DNA from: Paraburkholderia eburnea | Lineage (GTDB): Bacteria > Pseudomonadota > Gammaproteobacteria > Burkholderiales > Burkholderiaceae | DNA: 64,000 bases | Assembly (NCBI RefSeq): GCF_002917095.1 | Contig: NZ_PQGA01000017.1 | Location: 62,001-126,000 of the forward strand | Direction of reading: 5' to 3' | Shown here: positions 26,084-32,931 of the stretch, one piece after another | Position numbering within the stretch: the stretch's first letter is position 1 | How the letters are laid out: the number at the start of each line of letters is the position of its first letter | Notes under the pieces: generated by a model | What the model saw: only the letters and a program-made list of their open reading frames with translations | Databases searched by the model: none | Told to the model about the DNA's origin: nothing | Position numbers and translations under genes: made by a program

Positions 26084-26227
26084 AATAGAGGGCGGCTTCC
26101 GGCAACGCGCCGGTGAGACGATCGGGCATGTTGTTGACACGGCCCGGCATTCGCGTCGGGCGCGCCCGAGCCTAAAGTCACTCCATCGACGGCGGCTTTT
26201 GCTGCCTCAAGTTTCAGGAGTGGAATC

Positions 26228-27220
26228 ATGAACGAATGGATGATGAAACATGAGCCGATGCCCGCCGGATTTTTTGGCATCGCGGTAGGGATGCTCGCGC
26301 TGGCGGGCGCATGGCGGGTCGCCGCCAGGCTCTGGGAGGTGCCGGCTTTCGCGGGCACGGCGCTCACGGTCGTGGGGCTCGTCGTATGGGCTGCCGTGAT
26401 GGCGATGTATGCGCTCAAGTGGGTCGCGCACCGCGATGCCGCGCGCAAGGAATGGCAGCACGAAGTGCAGTCGTCGTTCGTGGCGCTCGCGCCGGTATCG
26501 ACGATGCTGGCCGCTCAGGCCATCAAGCTCTGGTCGCACGACGCGGGCCTCGCGCTGTTCGTGGCGGGCGCGACGGCGCAAATCGGCGTCGGCGTGATGC
26601 TGCACGGGCGGCTCTGGCAAGGCGGGCGCAACGCCGAACTCGTGACGCCCGCGATCTATCTGCCGACCGTCGCTGCGGGTTTCGTGGCGGCCACGACGGC
26701 CGCGATATTCGGCTTGCCCGAACTGGCGGCGATGTTCTTCGGCAGCGGCGCGCTTTCGTGGCTCGCGATCGAATCGAAGTTGCTCAACCGAGCCGCGCTA
26801 TCCGCACCGACCGCGCCGGCCCTGCGTCCGACCTTTGGCGTGCAGCTCGCGCCGCCGGTCGTGGGCGGCGTCGCATGGATGGCGATCATGACCAGCATGC
26901 ATGTGTCGTTGACAGGCGCCGCGGGCATCGTGGCTTATGCGCTGCTCGGCTATGGTCTCTATCAAGCGCTGTTGCTGCTGCGTCTGTTGCCGTGGATTCG
27001 CGCTCAGGCCTTCGCGCCGTCGTACTGGGCCTTCAGCTTCGGCGTCGCGGCCCTGCCGACCCTCGCGATGCTCATCGCCCAGCATGGCGGCCCGCGGTGG
27101 GTGCCTGAACTGGCCTTCGTCCTGTTCGTTGCATCGACTGCCGCGATCGGACTGCTGATGGTCAAGACGACCGCATTGCTCTGGGAAGGCAAGCTGCTGC
27201 CGGTTCGCGCGTTGCAATAA
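26228..27220 (+). CDS. tehA: TehA-type tellurite-resistance/dicarboxylate (TDT) transporter
   Basis: A 330-residue inner-membrane protein with about ten transmembrane helices, matching the TehA/SLAC1 fold. Family stretches include MPAGFFGIAVGMLALAGAWR at the N-terminus, VSTMLAAQAIKLWS, TPAIYLPTVAAGFVAATT, GVQLAPPVVGGVAW and SYWAFSFGVAALPTL. The Phe in AFSFGVAAL corresponds to the gating Phe of the H. influenzae protein, so the pore gate is conserved. TehA-like proteins are anion channels; tellurite resistance arises on overexpression. GGAG precedes the ATG at 26228. No tehB methyltransferase is adjacent. An intrinsic terminator follows. Confidence 0.88.
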   Translation: MNEWMMKHEPMPAGFFGIAVGMLALAGAWRVAARLWEVPAFAGTALTVVGLVVWAAVMAMYALKWVAHRDAARKEWQHEVQSSFVALAPVSTMLAAQAIKLWSHDAGLALFVAGATAQIGVGVMLHGRLWQGGRNAELVTPAIYLPTVAAGFVAATTAAIFGLPELAAMFFGSGALSWLAIESKLLNRAALSAPTAPALRPTFGVQLAPPVVGGVAWMAIMTSMHVSLTGAAGIVAYALLGYGLYQALLLLRLLPWIRAQAFAPSYWAFSFGVAALPTLAMLIAQHGGPRWVPELAFVLFVASTAAIGLLMVKTTALLWEGKLLPVRALQ

Positions 27221-27240
27221 CGCCGCCCCAGCGAAAGCGG

Positions 27241-27272
27241 AAAAGGCCTTGCCAATCGGCGAGGCCTTTTTT
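27241..27272 (+). terminator. Intrinsic terminator of tehA
   Basis: AAAAGGCCTTGCC-AATC-GGCGAGGCCTTTTTT, a strong stem with a six-T tail, 20 bases after the tehA stop. Confidence 0.88.
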
Positions 27273-27295
27273 GCGCACGACAGAGGGCAAAGCAT

Positions 27296-27318
27296 CGCGG
27301 CACGGATGACGTGCCGCG
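27296..27318 (-). terminator. Hairpin downstream of frmA
   Basis: A perfect 9-bp stem CGCGGCACG / CGTGCCGCG with loop GATGA, 22 bases past the frmA stop on the minus strand. It lacks an adjacent U-tract, so termination here is less certain than mRNA 3'-end protection. Confidence 0.5.
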
Positions 27319-27339
27319 CGCAGGCCTTAAGTGCTGGCT

Positions 27340-28449
27340 TTAATAGTGAACGACGGTGCGGATCGACTTGCCTTCGTGCATCAGGTCGAACGCTTCATTG
27401 ATGCCGGACAGCGGCTTCGTGTGCGTGACGAACGGTGCGAGCTGGATCTTGCCGCTCATCGCGTCTTCGACCATGCCCGGCAGTTGCGAGCGGCCCTTGA
27501 CACCGCCGAACGCCGTGCCCAGCCAGCGGCGGCCCGTGACGAGCTGGAACGGACGCGTGGAGATTTCCTGGCCCGCACCCGCCACGCCGATCACCACCGA
27601 CTGACCCCAGCCGCGATGCGCGCATTCGAGCGCGGCGCGCATGACGTTGACGTTGCCGATGCACTCGAAGCTGTGATCCACGCCCCAGCCCGTCATCTCG
27701 ACGATCACTTGCTGGATGGGCTTTTCGTGATCTTTCGGGTTGACGCAATCGGTCGCGCCGAAGGCCTGTGCGAGCTCGAACTTGCCCGGGTTGGTATCGA
27801 CGGCGATGATGCGGCCCGCCTTGGCGAGCTTCGCGCCCTGGATGACGGCCAGGCCAATACCGCCGAGACCGAACACGGCCACGGTATCGCCTTCCTGAAC
27901 CTTGGCGGTGTTCTTTACCGCGCCCAGACCCGTGGTCACGCCGCAGCCGAGCAGGCAGACCTGTTCGGGGTTGGCGTCGGGGCTGATTTTCGCGAGCGAC
28001 ACTTCCGCGACGACGGTGTATTCGCTGAACGTCGAACAGCCCATGTAGTGATAGACGGGCTGACCGTTATAGCTGAAACGCGTCGTGCCGTCGGGCATCA
28101 CGCCCTTGCCCTGGGTGGCGCGCACGGCCACGCACAGATTGGTCTTGCCGCTCTTGCAGAACAGACATTCGCCGCATTCGGCGGTATAGAGCGGAATCAC
28201 ATGATCGCCGGGCTTCACGCTCGTCACGCCTTCGCCCACTTCGACGACGATGCCGGCGCCTTCATGGCCCAGCACGGCGGGGAAGAGACCTTCGGGGTCG
28301 TCGCCGGAAAGCGTGAACGCATCGGTGTGGCACACACCGGTGTGCGTGATCTTCACCAGCACTTCGCCCTTGCGGGGCGGTTCGACGTCGATCTCGACGA
28401 TTTCGAGGGGCTTGCCCGGCCCGAATGCAACGGCTGCACGTGATTTCAT
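27340..28449 (-). CDS. frmA: S-(hydroxymethyl)glutathione dehydrogenase (class III ADH)
   Basis: A 369-residue zinc enzyme that oxidises the formaldehyde-glutathione adduct with NAD+, the first step of glutathione-dependent formaldehyde removal. Catalytic zinc ligands are the Cys of THTGVCHTD and the His of LGHEGAG; the structural zinc site is CGECLFCKSGKTNLC. FGLGGIGLAVIQGAKLA is the NAD-binding fold. The start at 28449 has AGGA upstream; the frame extends 13 codons further without support. It follows frmR in the same direction with a 91-bp gap, so both are likely one operon repressed by FrmR. No S-formylglutathione hydrolase gene (frmB) is adjacent. Confidence 0.95.
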   Translation of the reverse strand: MKSRAAVAFGPGKPLEIVEIDVEPPRKGEVLVKITHTGVCHTDAFTLSGDDPEGLFPAVLGHEGAGIVVEVGEGVTSVKPGDHVIPLYTAECGECLFCKSGKTNLCVAVRATQGKGVMPDGTTRFSYNGQPVYHYMGCSTFSEYTVVAEVSLAKISPDANPEQVCLLGCGVTTGLGAVKNTAKVQEGDTVAVFGLGGIGLAVIQGAKLAKAGRIIAVDTNPGKFELAQAFGATDCVNPKDHEKPIQQVIVEMTGWGVDHSFECIGNVNVMRAALECAHRGWGQSVVIGVAGAGQEISTRPFQLVTGRRWLGTAFGGVKGRSQLPGMVEDAMSGKIQLAPFVTHTKPLSGINEAFDLMHEGKSIRTVVHY

Positions 28450-28540
28450 AGCAATCCTGGTGAGATAAACAAAGGGTCCGGCCCGCACGGGCGGTTACCG
28501 GCGCGTGTCAATCGAGAGTCAATCGAGAATCTGCGAAGCC

Positions 28541-28816
28541 TCAACGAAGATAGGAACGCACGAGCGAAACGACTTCGTCAATGGATTTTTTCGAGGTGTC
28601 GTCAGCGGGCGCAAGGCTCGAAAACTCCTCGCGCAGATGGCTTTCGAGCACACCGGCCATCAGGCCATTGATGGCGCCACGCATGGCGGCAATCTGCTGG
28701 AGAATCGGCCCGCAATCCGCGCCTTCTTCAAGCGCGCGCTCGAGCGCGTCCAGTTGCCCACGCACGCGGCGAACGCGGGTCAGAACGCGTTTCTTTTCTT
28801 CGACGGTGTGGGGCAT
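28541..28816 (-). CDS. frmR: Formaldehyde-responsive repressor FrmR (CsoR/RcnR family)
   Basis: A 91-residue all-helical repressor. RVRRVRGQLDALERALEEGADCGPILQQIAAMRGAINGL shows the family's Cys in the ADC position (Cys35), the residue that reacts with formaldehyde in FrmR. The N-terminal MPHT provides the family's His/Pro-start environment. It has the order frmR-frmA known from other proteobacteria. Two tandem FrmR-type operators lie between its start and 28873, so it very likely represses its own operon and releases on formaldehyde. Confidence 0.92.
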   Translation of the reverse strand: MPHTVEEKKRVLTRVRRVRGQLDALERALEEGADCGPILQQIAAMRGAINGLMAGVLESHLREEFSSLAPADDTSKKSIDEVVSLVRSYLR

Positions 28817-28832
28817 GGTGGCTCCCGGTTAG

Positions 28833-28849
28833 ATACTGGATGGGAGTAT
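28833..28849. promoter_or_regulatory. FrmR operator 1
   Basis: ATACTGGATGGGAGTAT: TACT and AGTA arms around a G-rich centre, the CsoR/FrmR-family operator form, 17 bp before the frmR start. Confidence 0.75.
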
Positions 28850-28856
28850 GCCACAA

Positions 28857-28873
28857 GTACTGTGGGGGAGTAT
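28857..28873. promoter_or_regulatory. FrmR operator 2
   Basis: GTACTGTGGGGGAGTAT, the second copy, offset 24 bp from the first and in the same orientation. The pair would let two tetramers bind side by side. Confidence 0.75.
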
Positions 28874-28983
28874 AGGATGGCGGGCAGATTGGGGCGAATT
28901 TTTCTATAAATTCACTCATTGGCTGCAGTCGGTCTTGCATGCACGTTCTGCTGCGTGTCCCTGCTGCTCTATGAGAGCCAGAG

Positions 28984-29493
28984 TTAGCGCGAGCGGCTTG
29001 CGCGGTCTCCCAGCAGCCAGTCGATCGAGATCCGGCCCGGCCCCCACGCGGCGATGCCCAGCGCCATCGCTGCCCAGGTGATGTGAATGGGCCAGCCGTC
29101 CGGCACCGTCAATTCGATGATGCAGGTCATCAGGAACAGACCCGCAGCGGCGAAACGCGTGCCGATTCCGAGCACCAGCAGCACGGGAAATCCCACCTCC
29201 CCGCAGGCGGAAAGAAACGCGAAAACGGCGGGCGCGGGGAAGGGATAAGGACCGCCCGGCAGATGTAGCTGGAATTCGTCCGTAAAGAGCGTGATCGCCG
29301 TGTCATTGAGTTGCAGAAAACCGTGCCATTTGAGGACGCCCGATCGCCAGAATGGCACCGCAAGTGCGAGGCGCAGCACGAGTTGCACGAGCCACGGTTG
29401 CGCGAGCGTTTCAACCGCGCGACGCGCCCGCACGATCGCGGTCGCGAAGAAGGCCGCAGAGGATGGTTTGAGATTTTCCTGGGTCGGCATCAT
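28984..29493 (-). CDS. DoxX-family membrane protein of the bufferin-type operon
   Basis: A 169-residue inner-membrane protein with about four helices: LVQLVLRLALAVPFWRSGVLKW is the DoxX signature helix, followed by AVFAFLSACGEVGFPVLLVLGIGTRFAA and WAAMALGIAAWG. DoxX-type proteins often accompany the MNIO/DUF2063 pair in copper-related RiPP operons, probably supporting redox or export steps. Its ATG overlaps the end of the upstream bufC-like gene by four bases (ATGA), so it is the last gene of that operon. Confidence 0.87.
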   Translation of the reverse strand: MMPTQENLKPSSAAFFATAIVRARRAVETLAQPWLVQLVLRLALAVPFWRSGVLKWHGFLQLNDTAITLFTDEFQLHLPGGPYPFPAPAVFAFLSACGEVGFPVLLVLGIGTRFAAAGLFLMTCIIELTVPDGWPIHITWAAMALGIAAWGPGRISIDWLLGDRASRSR

Positions 29494-30272
29494 GACGGGG
29501 CTCCAGAACGGATAGCGGTAAACACGCCGGCTGAAATCATTGCCTGCAGGTTAGTTTGGATATCGAATGATTCGTCTTCGAAAAACGCGGTTTCCACGGC
29601 GGCTCCCAATGGCGAACCGGATATCAGCGCGAGCAGGAACGCCGCGCCGCCGGCGGGCAGTTGTGAGACGATCACGTCCTGATCGGGACGCGTGATGAGT
29701 GCGTCCTGCGCGTCGCTTGCGTGGAGCGGTTCGATCGCTTCGTCCCTGCGGTTCATGGCGAAAATCGAAACAGCCGGATAGGGCGAGCGCACGATTCGCG
29801 TGGCCGGGTGAGCGATGAAGCGCAGTTGCGCGAGCGATTCGGCGTCGATAGCGGCGAATGCCTGCGCGGCCAGCGGGGCGGCGTCCGCCGCGTGATACGC
29901 ATCGAGCCACGCGCGTTCGATGCGGGCTGTATCCGCGAGCCAGGGCATCTCGCGCGCGTATTCGTACGACTCGATGAAGGACGGGAAATCCCTGCCGTAC
30001 TCGAAAAGCAGCGGTGAACGCGGCGGCGTCGCGCGCACATGAAAGCGCGCCATCGCACGAAAGAATTCGACGCCCGTGATGCGTTGCACCGCCGGGTAGA
30101 TCGCTGCGAGCGCATCGATCAGGCTCACCGTCACGTTGTTGCGATAGACATTGTAGCGATTGATTACCCCCTTGCCATGCTGAGCGATCACGTCGGCGGG
30201 GGCAACGATGGCGGGATCGGTCAATCCTCGCGCGAATGCCGTCGCATACGCGGCATGCTGTTTAGGCTTCAT
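29490..30272 (-). CDS. bufC: DUF2063 (BufC/HvfC-type) RiPP partner protein
   Basis: A 260-residue protein with the DUF2063 N-terminal domain: GVINRYNVYRNNVTVSLIDALAAIYPAVQRITG and the ARFHVRATPPRSPLLFEYG stretch are characteristic. In characterised MNIO systems this partner carries a recognition domain that presents the precursor peptide to the oxidase. It overlaps the bufB-like gene by 11 bases and the DoxX gene by four, showing translational coupling. The C-terminal half is more variable. The role is from the known family pairing. Confidence 0.88.
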   Translation of the reverse strand: MKPKQHAAYATAFARGLTDPAIVAPADVIAQHGKGVINRYNVYRNNVTVSLIDALAAIYPAVQRITGVEFFRAMARFHVRATPPRSPLLFEYGRDFPSFIESYEYAREMPWLADTARIERAWLDAYHAADAAPLAAQAFAAIDAESLAQLRFIAHPATRIVRSPYPAVSIFAMNRRDEAIEPLHASDAQDALITRPDQDVIVSQLPAGGAAFLLALISGSPLGAAVETAFFEDESFDIQTNLQAMISAGVFTAIRSGAPS

Positions 30273-31179
30273 GGCAGAGGCTTTCGTTATGCACGGGGGC
30301 GCACTGCGTCATGATCCTCCGGGCCGCTTCCGCCTGCGCGCGCAGCACGGGCCACGTGGGCAGATCGCTGTCCCATTCGATGAGGGTTGGTACCGCGCCG
30401 GCGCGGGCAATGATCTTCGCGTAGAGATCCCACACGACATCGGCGACAGGTTGGTCGTGACTGTCGATGAGTAGCGGTTGATTCTCGTCGTCGCGCTGCT
30501 CGCTATGACCGGCCAGATGGATTTCGCCTACATATTCGAGTGGAAACGCGGCGAGATAGTCATGCGCCGAATTGCCATGATTTACTGCCGAAACGAAGGC
30601 GTTATTCACATCCAGCAACAAGCCGCATCCTGTCTTTTGCGCGACGGCACGCAGAAAATCGGTTTCGCTCATTGTCGATGAGGCAAACCTCACATACGTC
30701 GAAGGGTTTTCGAGCAGGATCGGACGGCCGATAGCCGTTTGCATCTGGTCGATATGCGCGCATACACGATCGAGCGTTGCGCGGTGGTAAGGCAGCGGCA
30801 ACAGGTCGTTGAAGAACGTGCCGTCGTGCGAGGACCACGCGAGATGTTCCGAAATCCATTCCGGTTCATAGCGCGTTACCAGATCACGAAAACGCGCGAG
30901 ATGCGTTAAGTTCAGCGCGTCCGGACCACCTATCGACATGCACACGCCATGGAGCGAAACTGGATAGCGCTCGCGGATCGCAGCAAGCGCGCGGTGGGGC
31001 GGGCCGCCCGCGCCCATGTAGTTTTCGGCATGGACTTCGAAAAAGCCTTCTTTCAAGCCCTCGTTGAGAATCGCGCCGAGATGATCGTGCTTGAAACTGG
31101 TGCCCACGAACCCGGCGTGAGGGGGACGGCCAGGCGCAGCCCACGCCATTGATCGGACGAAATCGCTCATGGCCGTCAC
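30262..31179 (-). CDS. bufB: DUF692 multinuclear non-heme iron oxidase (MNIO, BufB-type)
   Basis: A 305-residue TIM-barrel enzyme of the DUF692/MNIO family, which uses two or three iron ions to convert Cys residues of a precursor peptide into modified, copper-binding groups. The metal-site motifs are all visible: TSFKHDHL, EVHAENYMG, SLHGVCMSIGG, SEHLAWS, LENPSTY, LLDVNNAFVSAVNHG, EIHLAGH, SHDQPV and IEWDSD. The likely start is ATG 31179 (or MSDFVRS at 31170). It lies 33 bases after the precursor gene and overlaps the DUF2063 gene, as in known bufferin operons. Confidence 0.92.
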   Translation of the reverse strand: MTAMSDFVRSMAWAAPGRPPHAGFVGTSFKHDHLGAILNEGLKEGFFEVHAENYMGAGGPPHRALAAIRERYPVSLHGVCMSIGGPDALNLTHLARFRDLVTRYEPEWISEHLAWSSHDGTFFNDLLPLPYHRATLDRVCAHIDQMQTAIGRPILLENPSTYVRFASSTMSETDFLRAVAQKTGCGLLLDVNNAFVSAVNHGNSAHDYLAAFPLEYVGEIHLAGHSEQRDDENQPLLIDSHDQPVADVVWDLYAKIIARAGAVPTLIEWDSDLPTWPVLRAQAEAARRIMTQCAPVHNESLCHEA

Positions 31180-31212
31180 GCTCCTCGCGGGTTGGTTGAA
31201 GCACGTTAGCGA

Positions 31213-31524
31213 TCAGGATTTCATCGGCGTGAGCGAGCCGTGGCCGCCGCCCGGCACCTGGATGCTCGTGCAGGTGCCGCCCTGAACGAATTTCCACGAG
31301 TTGCCCTGGAAGTCCATCGCCGATGTGCCCTGACAGCTCGTGCCGGGTCCCGCCGCGCAGTCGTTTTGCCCCTTGAGCGCGACGCCGTAGCACTTCTCCT
31401 TGTGCGCAGCCACGGCGGCGCTGGCTTCGGCCTGGGTAAGCGGCGCGGCGTGAACGGTGGAGGCGAGCAGGCTGGCGACGGCGCCGGCGAGCAGCGCGGC
31501 ATTGACGTTGAGCTTTGCAGACAT
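31213..31524 (-). CDS. bufA: Bufferin-type RiPP precursor (DUF2282, BufA)
   Basis: A 103-residue precursor peptide. A Sec signal peptide (hydrophobic NAALLAGAVASLLASTVHA, cleavage before AP) leads to a small core with four cysteines, Cys45 (HKEKCYGV), Cys56 (GQNDCAAG), Cys64 (GTSCQGTS) and Cys85 (GGTCTS), the spacing typical of DUF2282 proteins. In characterised members the MNIO/DUF2063 pair converts Cys residues to thiooxazole-type groups that chelate copper in the periplasm. The gene is first in the operon and preceded by an ECF-type promoter. The longer frame to 31830 is not supported. Confidence 0.9.
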   Translation of the reverse strand: MSAKLNVNAALLAGAVASLLASTVHAAPLTQAEASAAVAAHKEKCYGVALKGQNDCAAGPGTSCQGTSAMDFQGNSWKFVQGGTCTSIQVPGGGHGSLTPMKS

Positions 31525-31578
31525 GAGTGTTCTCCGGTGGTCGAGGTAGAGGGTATCCGTCGCGGATACAACAGCTAA

Positions 31579-31604
31579 TTCGCGCGGGGCGCGCCACCGG
31601 TTAC
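31579..31604 (-). promoter_or_regulatory. SigF-type ECF promoter of the buf operon
   Basis: On the minus strand GTAACC (31599-31604) and CGAA (31579-31582) are separated by exactly 16 bp, the GTAACC-N16-CGAA pattern I know for SigF-dependent promoters of Caulobacter, including its bufferin operon. It lies about 55 bp before the bufA ATG. No sigF/nrsF pair is in this window. Confidence 0.6.
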
Positions 31605-31635
31605 AGCGAAGCAAAAACTTTTTTTGAAGCGGAGC

Positions 31636-31664
31636 AAAAAAACCGCGCATTCCCGATGCGCGGC
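31636..31664 (-). terminator. Intrinsic terminator of the porin gene
   Basis: Minus strand: CCGCGCAT-CGGGA-ATGCGCGG followed by seven T, 28 bases after the porin stop. It separates porin and buf transcripts. Confidence 0.85.
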
Positions 31665-31691
31665 CTTTCAACCCGGATAACAGCTTGCCGA

Positions 31692-32864
31692 TCAGAACTT
31701 GTGGCGAATGCCCACCGTCGCAATCGCCTGCACCGTATCGTTCGACGAGTAGCCGTACGAACCGATCGACGCTTCCGCCGGCGCCGTGCCGCCCTTGCCG
31801 TTGCCTTGCGTGCCGCTCGCGTGCTGCCACGCGCCCATCAGATAGACATCCGTGCGCTTCGAAAGCGAATAATCCGCGCCCGCCGAAACCTGGTGATACG
31901 TCGCCGACGTATTGCCATCGGCCTTCGTATAGATATAGCCGAGGCCGAGCAGCAGCGCAGGCGTCGCCTGATAGCCGACATACGCGCCGCCTACGTTGTA
32001 GCGCTCCGTGCTGCCAAATGCCGATTGCGCGTCCGGACGATATTGCGCGTTGCTATAACGCAGGTTCATCTTCACCGGGCCGATGACGTACTGAGCGGCC
32101 ACCGACGCAATGCCGATCGACTTCGCCGTGATGTAGCCGTTGTTCAGCGGCGTGTTGGGATCGAAGTTGCCGTCGAAGGTGCCGTCCGAGGTGCCGCTCC
32201 AGCCCGTGCGCTTGACGCTCGACGCGGCGTTGGCGGCGTAGAAGTAGCCCGCCGCCGCGCTGAACTGGCCGATCGAATACGTAGCCGCGCCCGACCACGT
32301 CTGACCCGAGCCGGTCTGGCCCGCGACGCCGCCCAGCGCGTAAAGGCCTTCGAACTGGAAGCCCGAAATCACCGGCGATACATACTTCACGGCGTTGCTG
32401 GTGCGTGAGCTGTTGTCGTTGTTGTCGACGTCGCCCGGCGTGGAAAACATGCTGCTGAAGTCGTTATCGGCTGTCAGCGGCTGGATCATGTCGACGAGCG
32501 GGTCGTATTGGCGGCCGAGTGTCACGGTGCCCCACTGATCGCCGGACAGGCCGACGAACGCCTGGCGGCCGAACATCCGGCTGCTCTGGTGAAAGCCGCC
32601 GGTATTCGGATTGAAGCCGTTTTCAAGCTGGAAGATCGCCTTCAGGCCGCCACCCAGATCTTCGGCGCCCTTGAGGCCCCAGCGGCTGCCCGAGAGGTTG
32701 CTGTCGGCCATGCCCCAACGATGGTCGCCTTGCGAGTCGGCGTGGCTCACGTACTGGATCGAGGTGTCGATGACGCCGTAGAGCGTGACGCTGTCCGCCG
32801 CGAAGGCAGCGGAGCTGGCGCCCAGCAGAGCGAGGGAAAGCGTGGAAAGTCGAAGCGTATTCAT
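31692..32864 (-). CDS. Outer-membrane porin (Burkholderia OmpC-like)
   Basis: A 390-residue general porin. The signal peptide MNTLRLSTLSLALLGASSAAFA is followed by the family start DSVTLYGVIDTSIQYVSH. GGLKAIFQLENGFNPNTGG, FVGLSGDQWGTVTLGRQYD and the C-terminal GIRHKF (terminal Phe for BAM recognition) are standard. It forms trimeric 16-strand channels for small solutes. Only 67 bases separate it from the phospholipase gene upstream, so it may have a short promoter or be partly co-transcribed. Its own terminator follows. Confidence 0.93.
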   Translation of the reverse strand: MNTLRLSTLSLALLGASSAAFAADSVTLYGVIDTSIQYVSHADSQGDHRWGMADSNLSGSRWGLKGAEDLGGGLKAIFQLENGFNPNTGGFHQSSRMFGRQAFVGLSGDQWGTVTLGRQYDPLVDMIQPLTADNDFSSMFSTPGDVDNNDNSSRTSNAVKYVSPVISGFQFEGLYALGGVAGQTGSGQTWSGAATYSIGQFSAAAGYFYAANAASSVKRTGWSGTSDGTFDGNFDPNTPLNNGYITAKSIGIASVAAQYVIGPVKMNLRYSNAQYRPDAQSAFGSTERYNVGGAYVGYQATPALLLGLGYIYTKADGNTSATYHQVSAGADYSLSKRTDVYLMGAWQHASGTQGNGKGGTAPAEASIGSYGYSSNDTVQAIATVGIRHKF

Positions 32865-32931
32865 CTGTGGTGGTGTCGTGTGACGGTGGTTGAATGAAGA
32901 AAGGGGTCTTTTTCGTGATCTGCGGTGGTGT

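Noticed and set aside
24742..26088. 448-codon plus-strand frame overlapping the nucleotidyltransferase
   Set aside because: Same strand, other frame; low-complexity Arg/Gly composition, while the 25034 frame has conserved motifs and operators.
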